Part shown: piece by piece, positions 1 through 5,286 of the stretch
How the letters are laid out: every line of letters starts with the position of its first letter
Position numbering within the stretch: the stretch's first letter is position 1
DNA from: Acidobacteriaceae bacterium
Lineage (GTDB): Bacteria; Acidobacteriota; Terriglobia; Terriglobales; Acidobacteriaceae
Assembly: GCA_027364815.1 (NCBI GenBank)
Contig: DAHXOQ010000209.1
Coordinates: 1 to 5,286, forward strand
DNA length: 5,286 nt
Reading direction: 5' to 3'
Notes under the pieces: model-generated
The model's input: the letters and a program-made list of their open reading frames with translations, nothing else
What the model was told of the DNA's origin: nothing
Databases searched by the model: none
Made by a program: the position numbers and the translations under genes

Positions 1-850
1 GGTTACAAGGGGAGCCTGTTTGCTGGCATCGTATCCCGTTTGCGTCAGCTCCATCCCCACCAAACAGCCAGAAGTTTCCATCCGAATCAGTCCAAGAGGC
101 GGCACTGAATCGTGATCCTGGAGTGTTACCCGGAGCAGCCGTCCCCAGCGTGCCGTAGGTGGCGTACTGGTTGGCCACGTTCGCTCCCGCCATCCACGTC
201 CACTCACCAGCGCTGTACTTCCACAAATCGTTGAGGTTCCCGGGCGTTCCAGTCGAGTCCCAACCAAACCCACCTAAGAGCCAGAGATTCCCAGATGAAT
301 CTGTCCATGAGCTCGCACTGAATCGTGCCCCCGGAACGTTTCCTGGAGCAGCCACGCCTTGCGTCCCATACACACCTACGAGGTTTTGACTCGCAGTGGT
401 ATTCGAGCCTCTCATCCATGTCCACTGGCCGTTACTGTACTTCCACAGGTCGTTAAGCTGTCCCCGTGTTCCGGCTGAATCGAGACCAAGCCCACCGAAA
501 AGCCAGAAAGTTCCTGAGTTGTCTGTCCAACTCGCGGCCATGTACCGTGCTCCGGGAACGTTGCTGGAAGCAGCTATTCCTCGCGTTCCGTAGTTCCCTG
601 CTTGTTCGACCGTGTTCGACCCACTGATCCCCGTCCATTGGCCTTTAATGTACTTCCACAGATCGTTGAGGTCTCCCTGTGGCCCAGACGAGCTCTCACC
701 GTACCCGCCAAAGAGCCAGAAGTTTCCAGCAGCATCCGTCCAGGTGGAGGCGTACGTTCGCGCACCTGGAACATTGGTGAGAGAAGCAGTCCCCTGCGTT
801 CCGTAGGCTCCCATCTGGTTGACAATGTTGGTGCCACCGATCCAGGCCCA
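1..850 (-). repeat. Four tandem kelch units (about 213-222 bp each)
   Basis: Within the lipoprotein gene the repeat units are at 638-850 (residues 35-105), 425-637 (106-176), 203-424 (177-250) and 1-202 (251 onward, cut by the edge). Units 1 and 2 are exactly 71 codons. Unit 3 has 74 codons, with three extra residues just after W-T-W-M-R-G-S-N. Unit 4 starts normally but after the Gly-Gly pair diverges into a segment with two cysteines (309 and 316) not seen in the earlier units. The similarity is visible at DNA level too, for example repeated GTGGAAGTACA words on the minus strand. Such repeats prompt copy-number change by recombination or slippage. Confidence 0.85.
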
Positions 851-952
851 TTCGTTGTGGATGGCGAAAGCGGGTGCAGTTCCACCGCCGCCACCGCACC
901 CAATCAAGATGAGTGACGCGATTACCGCGATCAAAATTCCATATGACTTCAT
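1..952 (-). CDS. Kelch-repeat (galactose-oxidase-like) lipoprotein, C-terminus missing
   Basis: Read from the ATG at 950-952, the frame stays open to the left edge and gives 317 residues without a stop. The N-terminus is a lipoprotein signal: MKS, a hydrophobic stretch (residues 5-17) and the lipobox LIGC with the lipidated Cys at 19, followed by five glycines. Export and anchoring in a membrane, probably the outer one since residue +2 is Gly rather than Asp, are inferred. From residue 35 the protein is made of near-identical units of 71-74 residues. Each carries W-x-W-[IM]-x-G-[AST]-N, N-[VT]-P-G-[AS]-R, S/T-W-T-D, W-L-[FL]-G-G and, in the complete units, L-N-D-L-W-K-Y. The Gly-Gly, Tyr and Trp pattern is that of kelch beta-propeller blades. 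A GAGGT ribosome-binding site lies 6 nt upstream. No catalytic residues can be assigned, so a binding or scaffold role is as likely as an enzymatic one. The gene lies downstream of the S53 peptidase, same strand, after a 174-bp gap. Confidence 0.85.
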   Translation of the reverse strand, partial: MKSYGILIAVIASLILIGCGGGGGTAPAFAIHNEWAWIGGTNIVNQMGAYGTQGTASLTNVPGARTYASTWTDAAGNFWLFGGYGESSSGPQGDLNDLWKYIKGQWTGISGSNTVEQAGNYGTRGIAASSNVPGARYMAASWTDNSGTFWLFGGLGLDSAGTRGQLNDLWKYSNGQWTWMRGSNTTASQNLVGVYGTQGVAAPGNVPGARFSASSWTDSSGNLWLLGGFGWDSTGTPGNLNDLWKYSAGEWTWMAGANVANQYATYGTLGTAAPGNTPGSRFSAASWTDSDGNFWLFGGDGADANGIRCQQTGSPCN

Positions 953-958
953 GACGAT

Positions 959-963
959 ACCTC
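959..963 (-). promoter_or_regulatory. Ribosome-binding site of the kelch lipoprotein gene
   Basis: GAGGT on the minus strand, 6 nt upstream of the ATG at 952. It supports this start, which also gives an intact lipoprotein signal sequence. Confidence 0.6.
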
Positions 964-1033
964 AGCCTCTCAGTGCGATCTCACCTAAACGCAGGAGGCA
1001 AACCCGGCTCTGACTCGGGGATACATAGAGAGC

Positions 1034-1068
1034 CAACTCAGCGCCATCCCCGTGACGGCGCTGAGTTG
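1034..1068 (-). terminator. Stem-loop after the S53 peptidase gene, possible terminator
   Basis: A perfect 12-bp inverted repeat (1034-1045 pairing with 1057-1068; arms CAACTCAGCGCC and GGCGCTGAGTTG) with an 11-nt loop. It begins 58 nt past the TAA stop at 1127-1129 and lies between the two minus-strand genes. In the minus direction the hairpin is followed by GCTCTCTATG, not by a U-run, so it is not a classical intrinsic terminator. It may protect the 3' end of the peptidase mRNA, act with Rho, or attenuate read-through into the lipoprotein gene. Confidence 0.5.
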
Positions 1069-1126
1069 TAATTGTTCACAAAAATGGAGTTATATACAAC
1101 ATCTGCCACCAAACAGCGACAGCTGG

Positions 1127-3985
1127 TTAATACGTCACTTTGCGAATACGGTTGTTGCCAGCATCTGCAATATAGACGTTTCCTGTTGCGTCAACAGCAA
1201 CGCCGGTTGGGCCAGAAAGCGCAGCACTAGTAGCAGACCCTCCATCACCGAAATAGCCTGCCGTGCCGTTTCCGGCAATCGTCGTGATAATTCCCGTGGA
1301 AGCTGCTATTTTGCGAATGCGGCTGTTACCCATATCTGCAATATAGACGTTACCATCTGCATCCACCGCCACGCCTTGTGGATAGTACAACTGAGCGCTG
1401 GTAGCCTGCCCACCGTCACCGGAATAGCCTGCCGCACCGTTTCCAGCGATCGTCGTGATGATCCCCGTGCTTGCGGTCACCTTGCGGATTCTGTTGTTAA
1501 ACCAGTCCGCAATATAGATGTTTCCTGCTGTGTCAACAGCCACACCGTCGGGAGCATTTAACCCCGCACTCGTTGCCAGCCCTCCGTCGCCGGAGTACTG
1601 ACCAGAAGGCACATATACGCAACTGGAAGGATCATATATGCAACTGCTACCGTCACCGGCTATCGTAGTAATAATGCCGGTGGAAGCCGTTATTTTTCGA
1701 ATGACGTTGTTATATGTGTCCGCTATATATATGTTTTCTGCTGCATCCACCGTCACGGCATATGGATAGTTCAACTCGGCACTGGTAGCGTATCCACCAT
1801 CGCCGGTATAGCCAAACAAGAAGGGATCTTCCTGTCCTGCTATTGCTCTGAAATTTTCTGTAGATACAACTGCTTCGACTATCCCGTTATTATTCGTGTC
1901 AGCAACATACACGTTTCCCGATGTGTCCACTGTGACACCCAATGGTAAATTGAACCATGCAAAGGATAGGCCAGCAAACGCGCTACTAATTTCTCCGGTG
2001 GAAACTGTGACCTTGCGGATCGCATTGTTATTCGCATCTGCAACGTAAAAATTCCCGGATGCATCTAGGGCGATGCCTGACGGATAATTTAGTTCGGCAG
2101 CGGTCGCTGAACCTCCATCTCCCGAGTAGCCTGCCGTGCCATTCCCGGCAATAGTAGTGATAATTCCACTGGATGGCGGAGGCGGCGGGGGTAAATTTAA
2201 GTTTTGCGCTAAGTCAATGATTAGATTCTGCCCATTCGGGCTTCCCCATCCGGTCACCAGATCATAGCCATCCTCTGCGTTGAACCATACTGGCTGGCCG
2301 CAGCAATTGTTATTCCCGCTCCCTTGGAGGATGTCATGGAAGTCGCTGTAGTAGTTGGGGCCCCCACCGATCGTGTAGATATACGGGTTGATAAAACCCA
2401 CGGGCGGGTTGCCATTAGCCACAGCTTGTTGATTGACTAACGCCATAAACCCTGCCCAGCGAGGTGCAGCATAGCTGGTGCCCCCTTCAGCGTAAGTCGG
2501 ATATGTCGGATTGGGATAACACTGGTTCATAGTACAGAAGTAGTTGTCGGTATTGGCTTCCATGGCTACGTCTGGAACATTCCGTAGCGTGGTTGAACCC
2601 CCGTTCAGCGAATTAGCCACTCCTGTCTGATAAGTTGGAACTGAAATGCCATCGGGGCTGATGCCGCCCCCACTATCAATCCACGTTGCTTCCGAGAGCC
2701 ATACGCCGACAGGGCCACTCGTGGTCAGGTCGGTTCCGCCGACAGCTGTCACATTAGCGTCTTCCGCAGGGTAAAAATATGGATAGACCGAGCTATCAAA
2801 GGCTCCGTGATCGCCAGACGCGGTAAAAAAACTCTGGCCGTTCGAGGCCATCGCCTTGAATACTCCATCGTTATAATACAAATCCGCCGTCCCCGGCTCC
2901 CACAGCCACGATTGACTTATTTGTTTGCAGACATTGTCCGAGGCTATAGTGTCGTAGATTAGCGTGTCATTGGAATTGATTGGCTGGTCGGGAGAATAAC
3001 CAGGATTCATCCATGCGTCCGGTGCTATGTACACGCGAACTTGGCTCATGCCGGGTGCCATGCCAATTGGTTGCGCGATGTCCAATGCAACTTCAACTTC
3101 ATCGCCGTTGTATGTACCGACACTTCCTCCGTCCACCAGGACGTTATTAACCGGGATATTATAGTTCACTCCTTGGGTTGTGTAGGACAACATGTAATTG
3201 CCGCCGTTTGCACTATCCGTGGCAGCTCCGTCGAACGTGTTCGCCACATCATTAATGCTGTAGCCGCCAAACTCCACAAGCGCGACGCACTGACCACTGC
3301 CCGTAAGGGGGCCGGTGCCATAGTAGGCCGCACGCATATCGCTGGGAAGGAAACTGCCATATGAGCCAGATCCGGTCGTGGCGGCTAGTGTACCGGGCGT
3401 CAGTGCGGGTCGCGGGATGGAAATGTTATCCAAGCCGGTAATGTGTTTTATGGGCACACTCAGACTGAGCGAGGGCTCGCGATCAGTCGAGTAAAACAGC
3501 CGGTTCTCCGTAGGATGTTGATATAGGTTCAACTTGATCTGGAAAGCGCCTTCGATTTGCGCCACCGTACCGCGCACGGGCACGACCAGGCGATTCGCCA
3601 GGGTAGCGGTTACGGTAAGACCGTTGGCACGAGCGAAATTGACAACAGTCTGGTAATCCGCAGCCGTCGGGCCAAACCGACTGGTAAATTGTTGAACGCT
3701 TAGAAAATGACGGTAATTGGGGCTGGTTGGGTCATATATCTGACCCAACAGGCTGTCGAGCTCCGCCTCGTTACGCAGGGGCAGTACGATGGAGAGGCTG
3801 AGTTGCTGCGTAGATGGCAGCGACCCCACGATCGCCGCCCGACCACTGGAAACGACGGGGGGGACATGATTGTGAAGTGCTTGGGGCGCTTGCTGCGTTA
3901 GGCCGGGCATGGCAAACATGAACACGGCCACGCATGCTAGCGCGGCTGATCTATACAACGAGCGAATCTTACTCTGCATAGTCAC
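1127..3985 (-). CDS. Secreted S53 (sedolisin/kumamolisin-type) peptidase with C-terminal NHL-repeat propeller
   Basis: A complete 952-residue protein. Residues 1-31 form a signal peptide (basic start, hydrophobic stretch about 13-26). About 37-190 match a pro-kumamolisin activation domain (S-P-N-Y-R-H-F-L at 88-95, F-G-P-T near 104). About 200-595 form the S53 serine-carboxyl peptidase: E298 and D302 in E-V-A-L-D, oxyanion D392 in A-S-G-D-H-G, nucleophile S504 in G-G-T-S-Y-A-A-P, and a calcium site from D551 (H-D-I) and D575 (G-Y-D-L-V-T-G-W-G-S-P). All key family residues are present, so an active, self-processing endopeptidase working in acid outside the cytoplasm is expected. A hexaproline linker (599-604) leads to six NHL-type repeats (607-952) not found in classical kumamolisins. 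The start is GTG, with AAGGGAG 7 nt upstream; an ATG two codons later is possible but lies 13 nt from that site. The substrate is unknown; the propeller may bind substrate or the cell surface. Confidence 0.9.
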   Translation of the reverse strand: MTMQSKIRSLYRSAALACVAVFMFAMPGLTQQAPQALHNHVPPVVSSGRAAIVGSLPSTQQLSLSIVLPLRNEAELDSLLGQIYDPTSPNYRHFLSVQQFTSRFGPTAADYQTVVNFARANGLTVTATLANRLVVPVRGTVAQIEGAFQIKLNLYQHPTENRLFYSTDREPSLSLSVPIKHITGLDNISIPRPALTPGTLAATTGSGSYGSFLPSDMRAAYYGTGPLTGSGQCVALVEFGGYSINDVANTFDGAATDSANGGNYMLSYTTQGVNYNIPVNNVLVDGGSVGTYNGDEVEVALDIAQPIGMAPGMSQVRVYIAPDAWMNPGYSPDQPINSNDTLIYDTIASDNVCKQISQSWLWEPGTADLYYNDGVFKAMASNGQSFFTASGDHGAFDSSVYPYFYPAEDANVTAVGGTDLTTSGPVGVWLSEATWIDSGGGISPDGISVPTYQTGVANSLNGGSTTLRNVPDVAMEANTDNYFCTMNQCYPNPTYPTYAEGGTSYAAPRWAGFMALVNQQAVANGNPPVGFINPYIYTIGGGPNYYSDFHDILQGSGNNNCCGQPVWFNAEDGYDLVTGWGSPNGQNLIIDLAQNLNLPPPPPPSSGIITTIAGNGTAGYSGDGGSATAAELNYPSGIALDASGNFYVADANNNAIRKVTVSTGEISSAFAGLSFAWFNLPLGVTVDTSGNVYVADTNNNGIVEAVVSTENFRAIAGQEDPFLFGYTGDGGYATSAELNYPYAVTVDAAENIYIADTYNNVIRKITASTGIITTIAGDGSSCIYDPSSCVYVPSGQYSGDGGLATSAGLNAPDGVAVDTAGNIYIADWFNNRIRKVTASTGIITTIAGNGAAGYSGDGGQATSAQLYYPQGVAVDADGNVYIADMGNSRIRKIAASTGIITTIAGNGTAGYFGDGGSATSAALSGPTGVAVDATGNVYIADAGNNRIRKVTY
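1130..2167 (-). repeat. Six tandem NHL-type propeller repeats inside the S53 peptidase gene
   Basis: Residues 607-952 divide into six units: 607-664, 665-710, 711-770, 771-841, 842-898 and 899-952. The typical unit reads I-I-T-T-I-A-G-N-G, G-Y-S-G-D-G-G, A-T-S-A-x-L, P-x-G-V-A-V-D, G-N-[VI]-Y-[VI]-A-D, N-N-x-I-R-K-V-T. Unit 2 is the shortest (46 residues) and lacks the GDGG loop. Unit 4 is the longest (71 residues), with an insert carrying cysteines 782 and 789. Unit 6 ends at R-K-V-T-Y directly before the stop. Six units fit a closed six-bladed beta-propeller. Confidence 0.85.
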
Positions 3986-3992
3986 TGTCGTT

Positions 3993-3999
3993 CTCCCTT
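3993..3999 (-). promoter_or_regulatory. Ribosome-binding site of the S53 peptidase gene
   Basis: AAGGGAG on the minus strand ends 7 nt before the GTG at 3985 and 13 nt before the in-frame ATG at 3979. The spacing favours the GTG as the start. Confidence 0.6.
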
Positions 4000-4081
4000 T
4001 CGTGGTTTTCTTTGAAATGTTGATGGCCCGAACTGCGCCATCACGGTTGCCAGACTTGGGATCAGCTTGACGGCACGCTCC

Positions 4082-4294
4082 TCAATAGGTACTCGTCTTC
4101 TGGCTCGCCAGAAACCAGTACTCTTTGCGCAGGAGAAATATGGACCAGTTTCCGTCACTGTCAAGTGAAAGCTCGCATTTTCGCACAAATGTGCGTATAT
4201 CGCTCACTACAGTGGGAGAAATCAGCGCAACAATGTGATGCTCTGCTATGGCACTAATTTGTGAACTGGGGTGGACTATAGCACCAAAGGCCAT
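4082..4294 (-). CDS. Possible small hypothetical protein (70 aa), doubtful
   Basis: An ATG frame of 70 codons ending in TGA, 96 nt upstream of the peptidase start and on its strand. Its second half (from D-I-R-T-F-V-R-K onward) uses mostly G or C in third positions and reads like protein (S-D-G-N-W-S-I-F-L-L-R-K), but the first half does not. No Shine-Dalgarno sequence precedes the ATG (TTGTTGATGGA). The frame stays open for another 23 codons upstream. I do not recognise a family or domain and see no signal peptide. It could be a small real gene, a decayed gene remnant, or chance. Confidence 0.2.
   Translation of the reverse strand: MAFGAIVHPSSQISAIAEHHIVALISPTVVSDIRTFVRKCELSLDSDGNWSIFLLRKEYWFLASQKTSTY
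4182..4195. promoter_or_regulatory. Perfect inverted repeat, possible operator
   Basis: CGCACA-AA-TGTGCG, six-base arms around a two-base centre, about 197 bp upstream of the peptidase start. The form suits a dimeric regulator, but there is only one copy and no promoter could be fixed around it. Confidence 0.25.
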
Positions 4295-4494
4295 TCCATC
4301 AACAACAGAATAAAGAATATTCTCGTAATAGTAATAGTAATCAGAGTTGTTGCAAACTAGTTACTACATTTTTCTTCTCAAGAAGACCATGAAAAGTGAT
4401 TCAAAGAGAGTAAATCTGGTTATGACATCTCGACATTGGAAGGATCGAATTACGCTTTGTATAGAAGAAGATGAATCAAATCAGAAGCGGTGTT

Positions 4495-4559
4495 TGTGAC
4501 TATCAACACATTGCAGGAGTGACTAGCATCACAAATAAACCTGTGTGATTAGTGTCACA
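4495..4559. promoter_or_regulatory. Three tandem CRP-type palindromes (TGTGA-N6-TCACA-like)
   Basis: Site 3 (4544-4559) is TGTGA-TTAGTG-TCACA, a perfect match to the core consensus of CRP-family regulators. Site 2 (4518-4533) is AGTGA-CTAGCA-TCACA and site 1 (4495-4510) is TGTGA-CTATCA-ACACA, each one base off. Sites start 23 and 26 bp apart. The spacer bases are also alike (CTATCA, CTAGCA, TTAGTG), so these are direct repeats of a roughly 17-bp unit as well as palindromes. On the minus strand a weak promoter-like pair lies beside them: TTCTGA (4481-4486), 17 bp, TATACA (4458-4463). The peptidase gene is 510 bp away on that side and the transposase 455 bp away on the other, so the target is unclear. 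Confidence 0.5.
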
Positions 4560-4699
4560 AATGGAGTGAGGTCATCTGAAATACCTCGCGCTCTCTTTAT
4601 TGCACAAGTTTTCCACAGGGTCTGTAGTGGTTGTTGTATCAATCGCGTTCCTAGAGAGGCCTTCAAACAGCTCCTTTATAGCTTTCTACTGCTCCAGTA

Positions 4700-4769
4700 A
4701 GGGCTCCTGCCCTACGCATCTAGAGCCTTCTATGAGACGGCTGTAGGAATCAAGGGGCTTTTTGTTTTT
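4700..4769 (+). terminator. Stem-loop and T-run, weak terminator-like segment
   Basis: AGGGC-TCCT-GCCCT (4700-4713) is a five-base-pair hairpin with a four-base loop. Downstream, AGCCTT (4724-4729) can pair imperfectly with AAGGGGCT (4752-4759, two bases bulged) directly before TTTTTGTTTTTTC. On the plus strand this resembles the 3' end of a short transcript, but the second stem has a 22-nt loop and there is no clear gene upstream. Confidence 0.25.
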
Positions 4770-4822
4770 TCTTTCATAGTGCTTTTGCTCTTGTTTTTGC
4801 TTTTGTCGATTGGTCTCTTGTT
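4758..4822. repeat. T-rich low-complexity tract
   Basis: About 65 bp dominated by T with interspersed GC and TG steps, including runs such as CTTTTTGTTTTTTC and GCTTTTGCTCTTG. From memory, similar low-complexity (T/G/C)-rich tracts occur dispersed between genes in acidobacterial genomes. That resemblance is not verified here. The surrounding frame stays open but has no good start, so it is not called a gene. Confidence 0.4.
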
Positions 4823-4946
4823 TGGATTCCTGTCGGACTTCTATCCGCACTCGAAGAGGGCTCTTTTGAACCCGGTGCCTGTTGGGGTCCGATGATGAGG
4901 AATCGAGGCTGCTATCTGTTAGTCGGCCTTTGCTGGCCAGGCTCTA

Positions 4947-5286
4947 GTGTCCTGAGTCATTAATTCACTAAACTATTTATGGCAGTGAGCGTCTAACATG
5001 ACAGGAGCGAGGTCATGAGACGAGGACGCCGATTGCCGGAGTTGCACCTGAGCGGGGAGCAACGCAGCACCTTGCAGGGATGGACGCGGAGAAGGAAGAC
5101 CGCTCAGGCGCTGTCGATGCGAGCGCGGATCGTATTGCGTGCCGCCGAGGGGCTGACTGCTACGGCGATCGCCCGAGAGACGCCTGCGTGTATTCAAACC
5201 GTCAGTAAATGGTGGCGCAGATTTGATGAGCAGGGGCTGGACGGCCTGCTCGATGAGCCACGTCCCGGGCAGCCGCGCAAATTGAG
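4947..5286 (+). mobile_element. Left part of an IS630-family insertion sequence
   Basis: The transposase at 5015 identifies the family. IS630 elements insert at TA. A TA at 4945-4946 is followed by GTGTCCTGAGTCATTAATTC, a plausible left terminal repeat, so the left end is placed near 4947. This boundary is an inference because the right end lies beyond the window and the inverted repeat cannot be compared. Composition changes from T-rich intergenic DNA to GC-rich coding DNA across this zone. Confidence 0.5.
5015..5286 (+). CDS. IS630-family transposase, N-terminal part
   Basis: The ATG at 5015 has AGGAG (5003-5007) 7 nt upstream, and the frame stays open to the right edge (90 codons plus two bases). 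The product starts MRRGRRLPEL and contains the typical N-terminal region of these transposases: S-M-R-A-R-I-V-L-R-A-A-E-G (34-46), a helix-turn-helix (about 47-70, with T-V-S-K-W-W-R-R-F at 62-70) and G-L-D-G-L-L-D-E-P-R-P-G (74-85). This part binds the element's ends; the DDE catalytic domain lies outside the window. The codons are clearly GC-richer than those of the peptidase and the intergenic DNA, in keeping with acquisition by transposition. Whether the full gene is intact cannot be judged. Confidence 0.85.
   Translation, partial: MRRGRRLPELHLSGEQRSTLQGWTRRRKTAQALSMRARIVLRAAEGLTATAIARETPACIQTVSKWWRRFDEQGLDGLLDEPRPGQPRKL

Larger units (their letters stand above)
3986..4946. other. Long intergenic region without a convincing gene
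   Basis: About 960 bp between the S53 peptidase (leftward) and the IS630 element (rightward). It is AT-rich in the middle (about 4290-4480, with AATAGT triplet-like repeats near 4328-4340). It contains short palindromes at 4182-4195, 4314-4323 (AGAATATTCT) and 4373-4386 (TCTTCT-CA-AGAAGA), the CRP-like cluster at 4495-4559, a stem-loop at 4700-4713 and a T-rich tract at 4758-4822. Open frames exist but none has both a good ribosome-binding site and a recognisable product. I see no tRNA, rRNA or CRISPR array here. Confidence 0.6.

Noticed and set aside
159..806. Three similar plus-strand frames (159-389, 396-593, 612-806) that look like a small protein family
   Set aside because: They are antisense shadows of the kelch repeats; their mutual similarity comes from the repeated DNA.
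1052..1561. A 169-codon plus-strand open frame
   Set aside because: It lies antisense to the 3' end of the S53 peptidase gene. Its internal repeats (such as N-I-D-V-S-C-C-V-N) only mirror the NHL DNA repeats, and it has no ribosome-binding site.
1130..2167. Possible CRISPR array or satellite-like DNA
   Set aside because: The units are in frame, 138-213 bp, divergent, and translate into NHL repeats; there are no short identical repeats with unique spacers.
3041..3364. Plus-strand 107-codon frame
   Set aside because: It is antisense to the catalytic domain of the peptidase, where the opposite frame carries all family motifs.
4777..4960. Open plus-strand frame with hydrophobic translation after the T-rich tract, possibly a small membrane protein
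   Set aside because: The hydrophobicity follows from T-rich codons. The only ATG codons come late (near 4891), with no ribosome-binding site that supports an early start.
4973..5197. Minus-strand 74-codon frame opposite the transposase
   Set aside because: It is antisense to a clear IS630 transposase N-terminus, in GC-rich DNA where such frames are common.

Overview
The window most resembles a stretch of an Acidobacteriota (Terriglobia-like) chromosome. This is an inference from gene content: a secreted S53 peptidase fused to NHL repeats, next to a kelch-repeat lipoprotein of the 'W-x-W-x-x-G-(S/A/T)-N ... LWKY' type, with moderate GC and long sparse intergenic DNA. No marker gene fixes the taxonomy.

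Layout. Positions 1-952 (minus strand) hold the N-terminal 317 residues of a kelch-type beta-propeller lipoprotein, cut by the left edge. A 174-bp gap follows, with a perfect 12-bp inverted repeat at 1034-1068 just past the stop of the next gene. Positions 1127-3985 (minus) hold one complete 952-residue gene: signal peptide, pro-kumamolisin activation domain, S53 (sedolisin) catalytic domain with a full Glu-Asp-Asp-Ser set, hexaproline linker, and six NHL-type repeats that probably form a six-bladed propeller. Positions 3986 to about 4946 are nearly a kilobase with no convincing gene. This stretch is AT-rich in the middle and holds small palindromes, three tandem CRP-type TGTGA-N6-TCACA-like sites (4495-4559), a small stem-loop and a long T-rich tract. 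From about 4947 to the right edge (plus) lies the left part of an IS630-family insertion sequence with the first 90 residues of its transposase at 5015, visibly GC-richer than the DNA before it.

The two minus-strand genes both encode exported proteins with beta-propeller modules and follow each other in the same direction. They suggest extracellular or cell-surface protein degradation and binding, but the hairpin between them and the 174-bp gap make them at most loosely coupled. The least explained part is the 4.0-4.95 kb intergenic region, above all the cluster of CRP-like palindromes, which has no obvious target gene close by.
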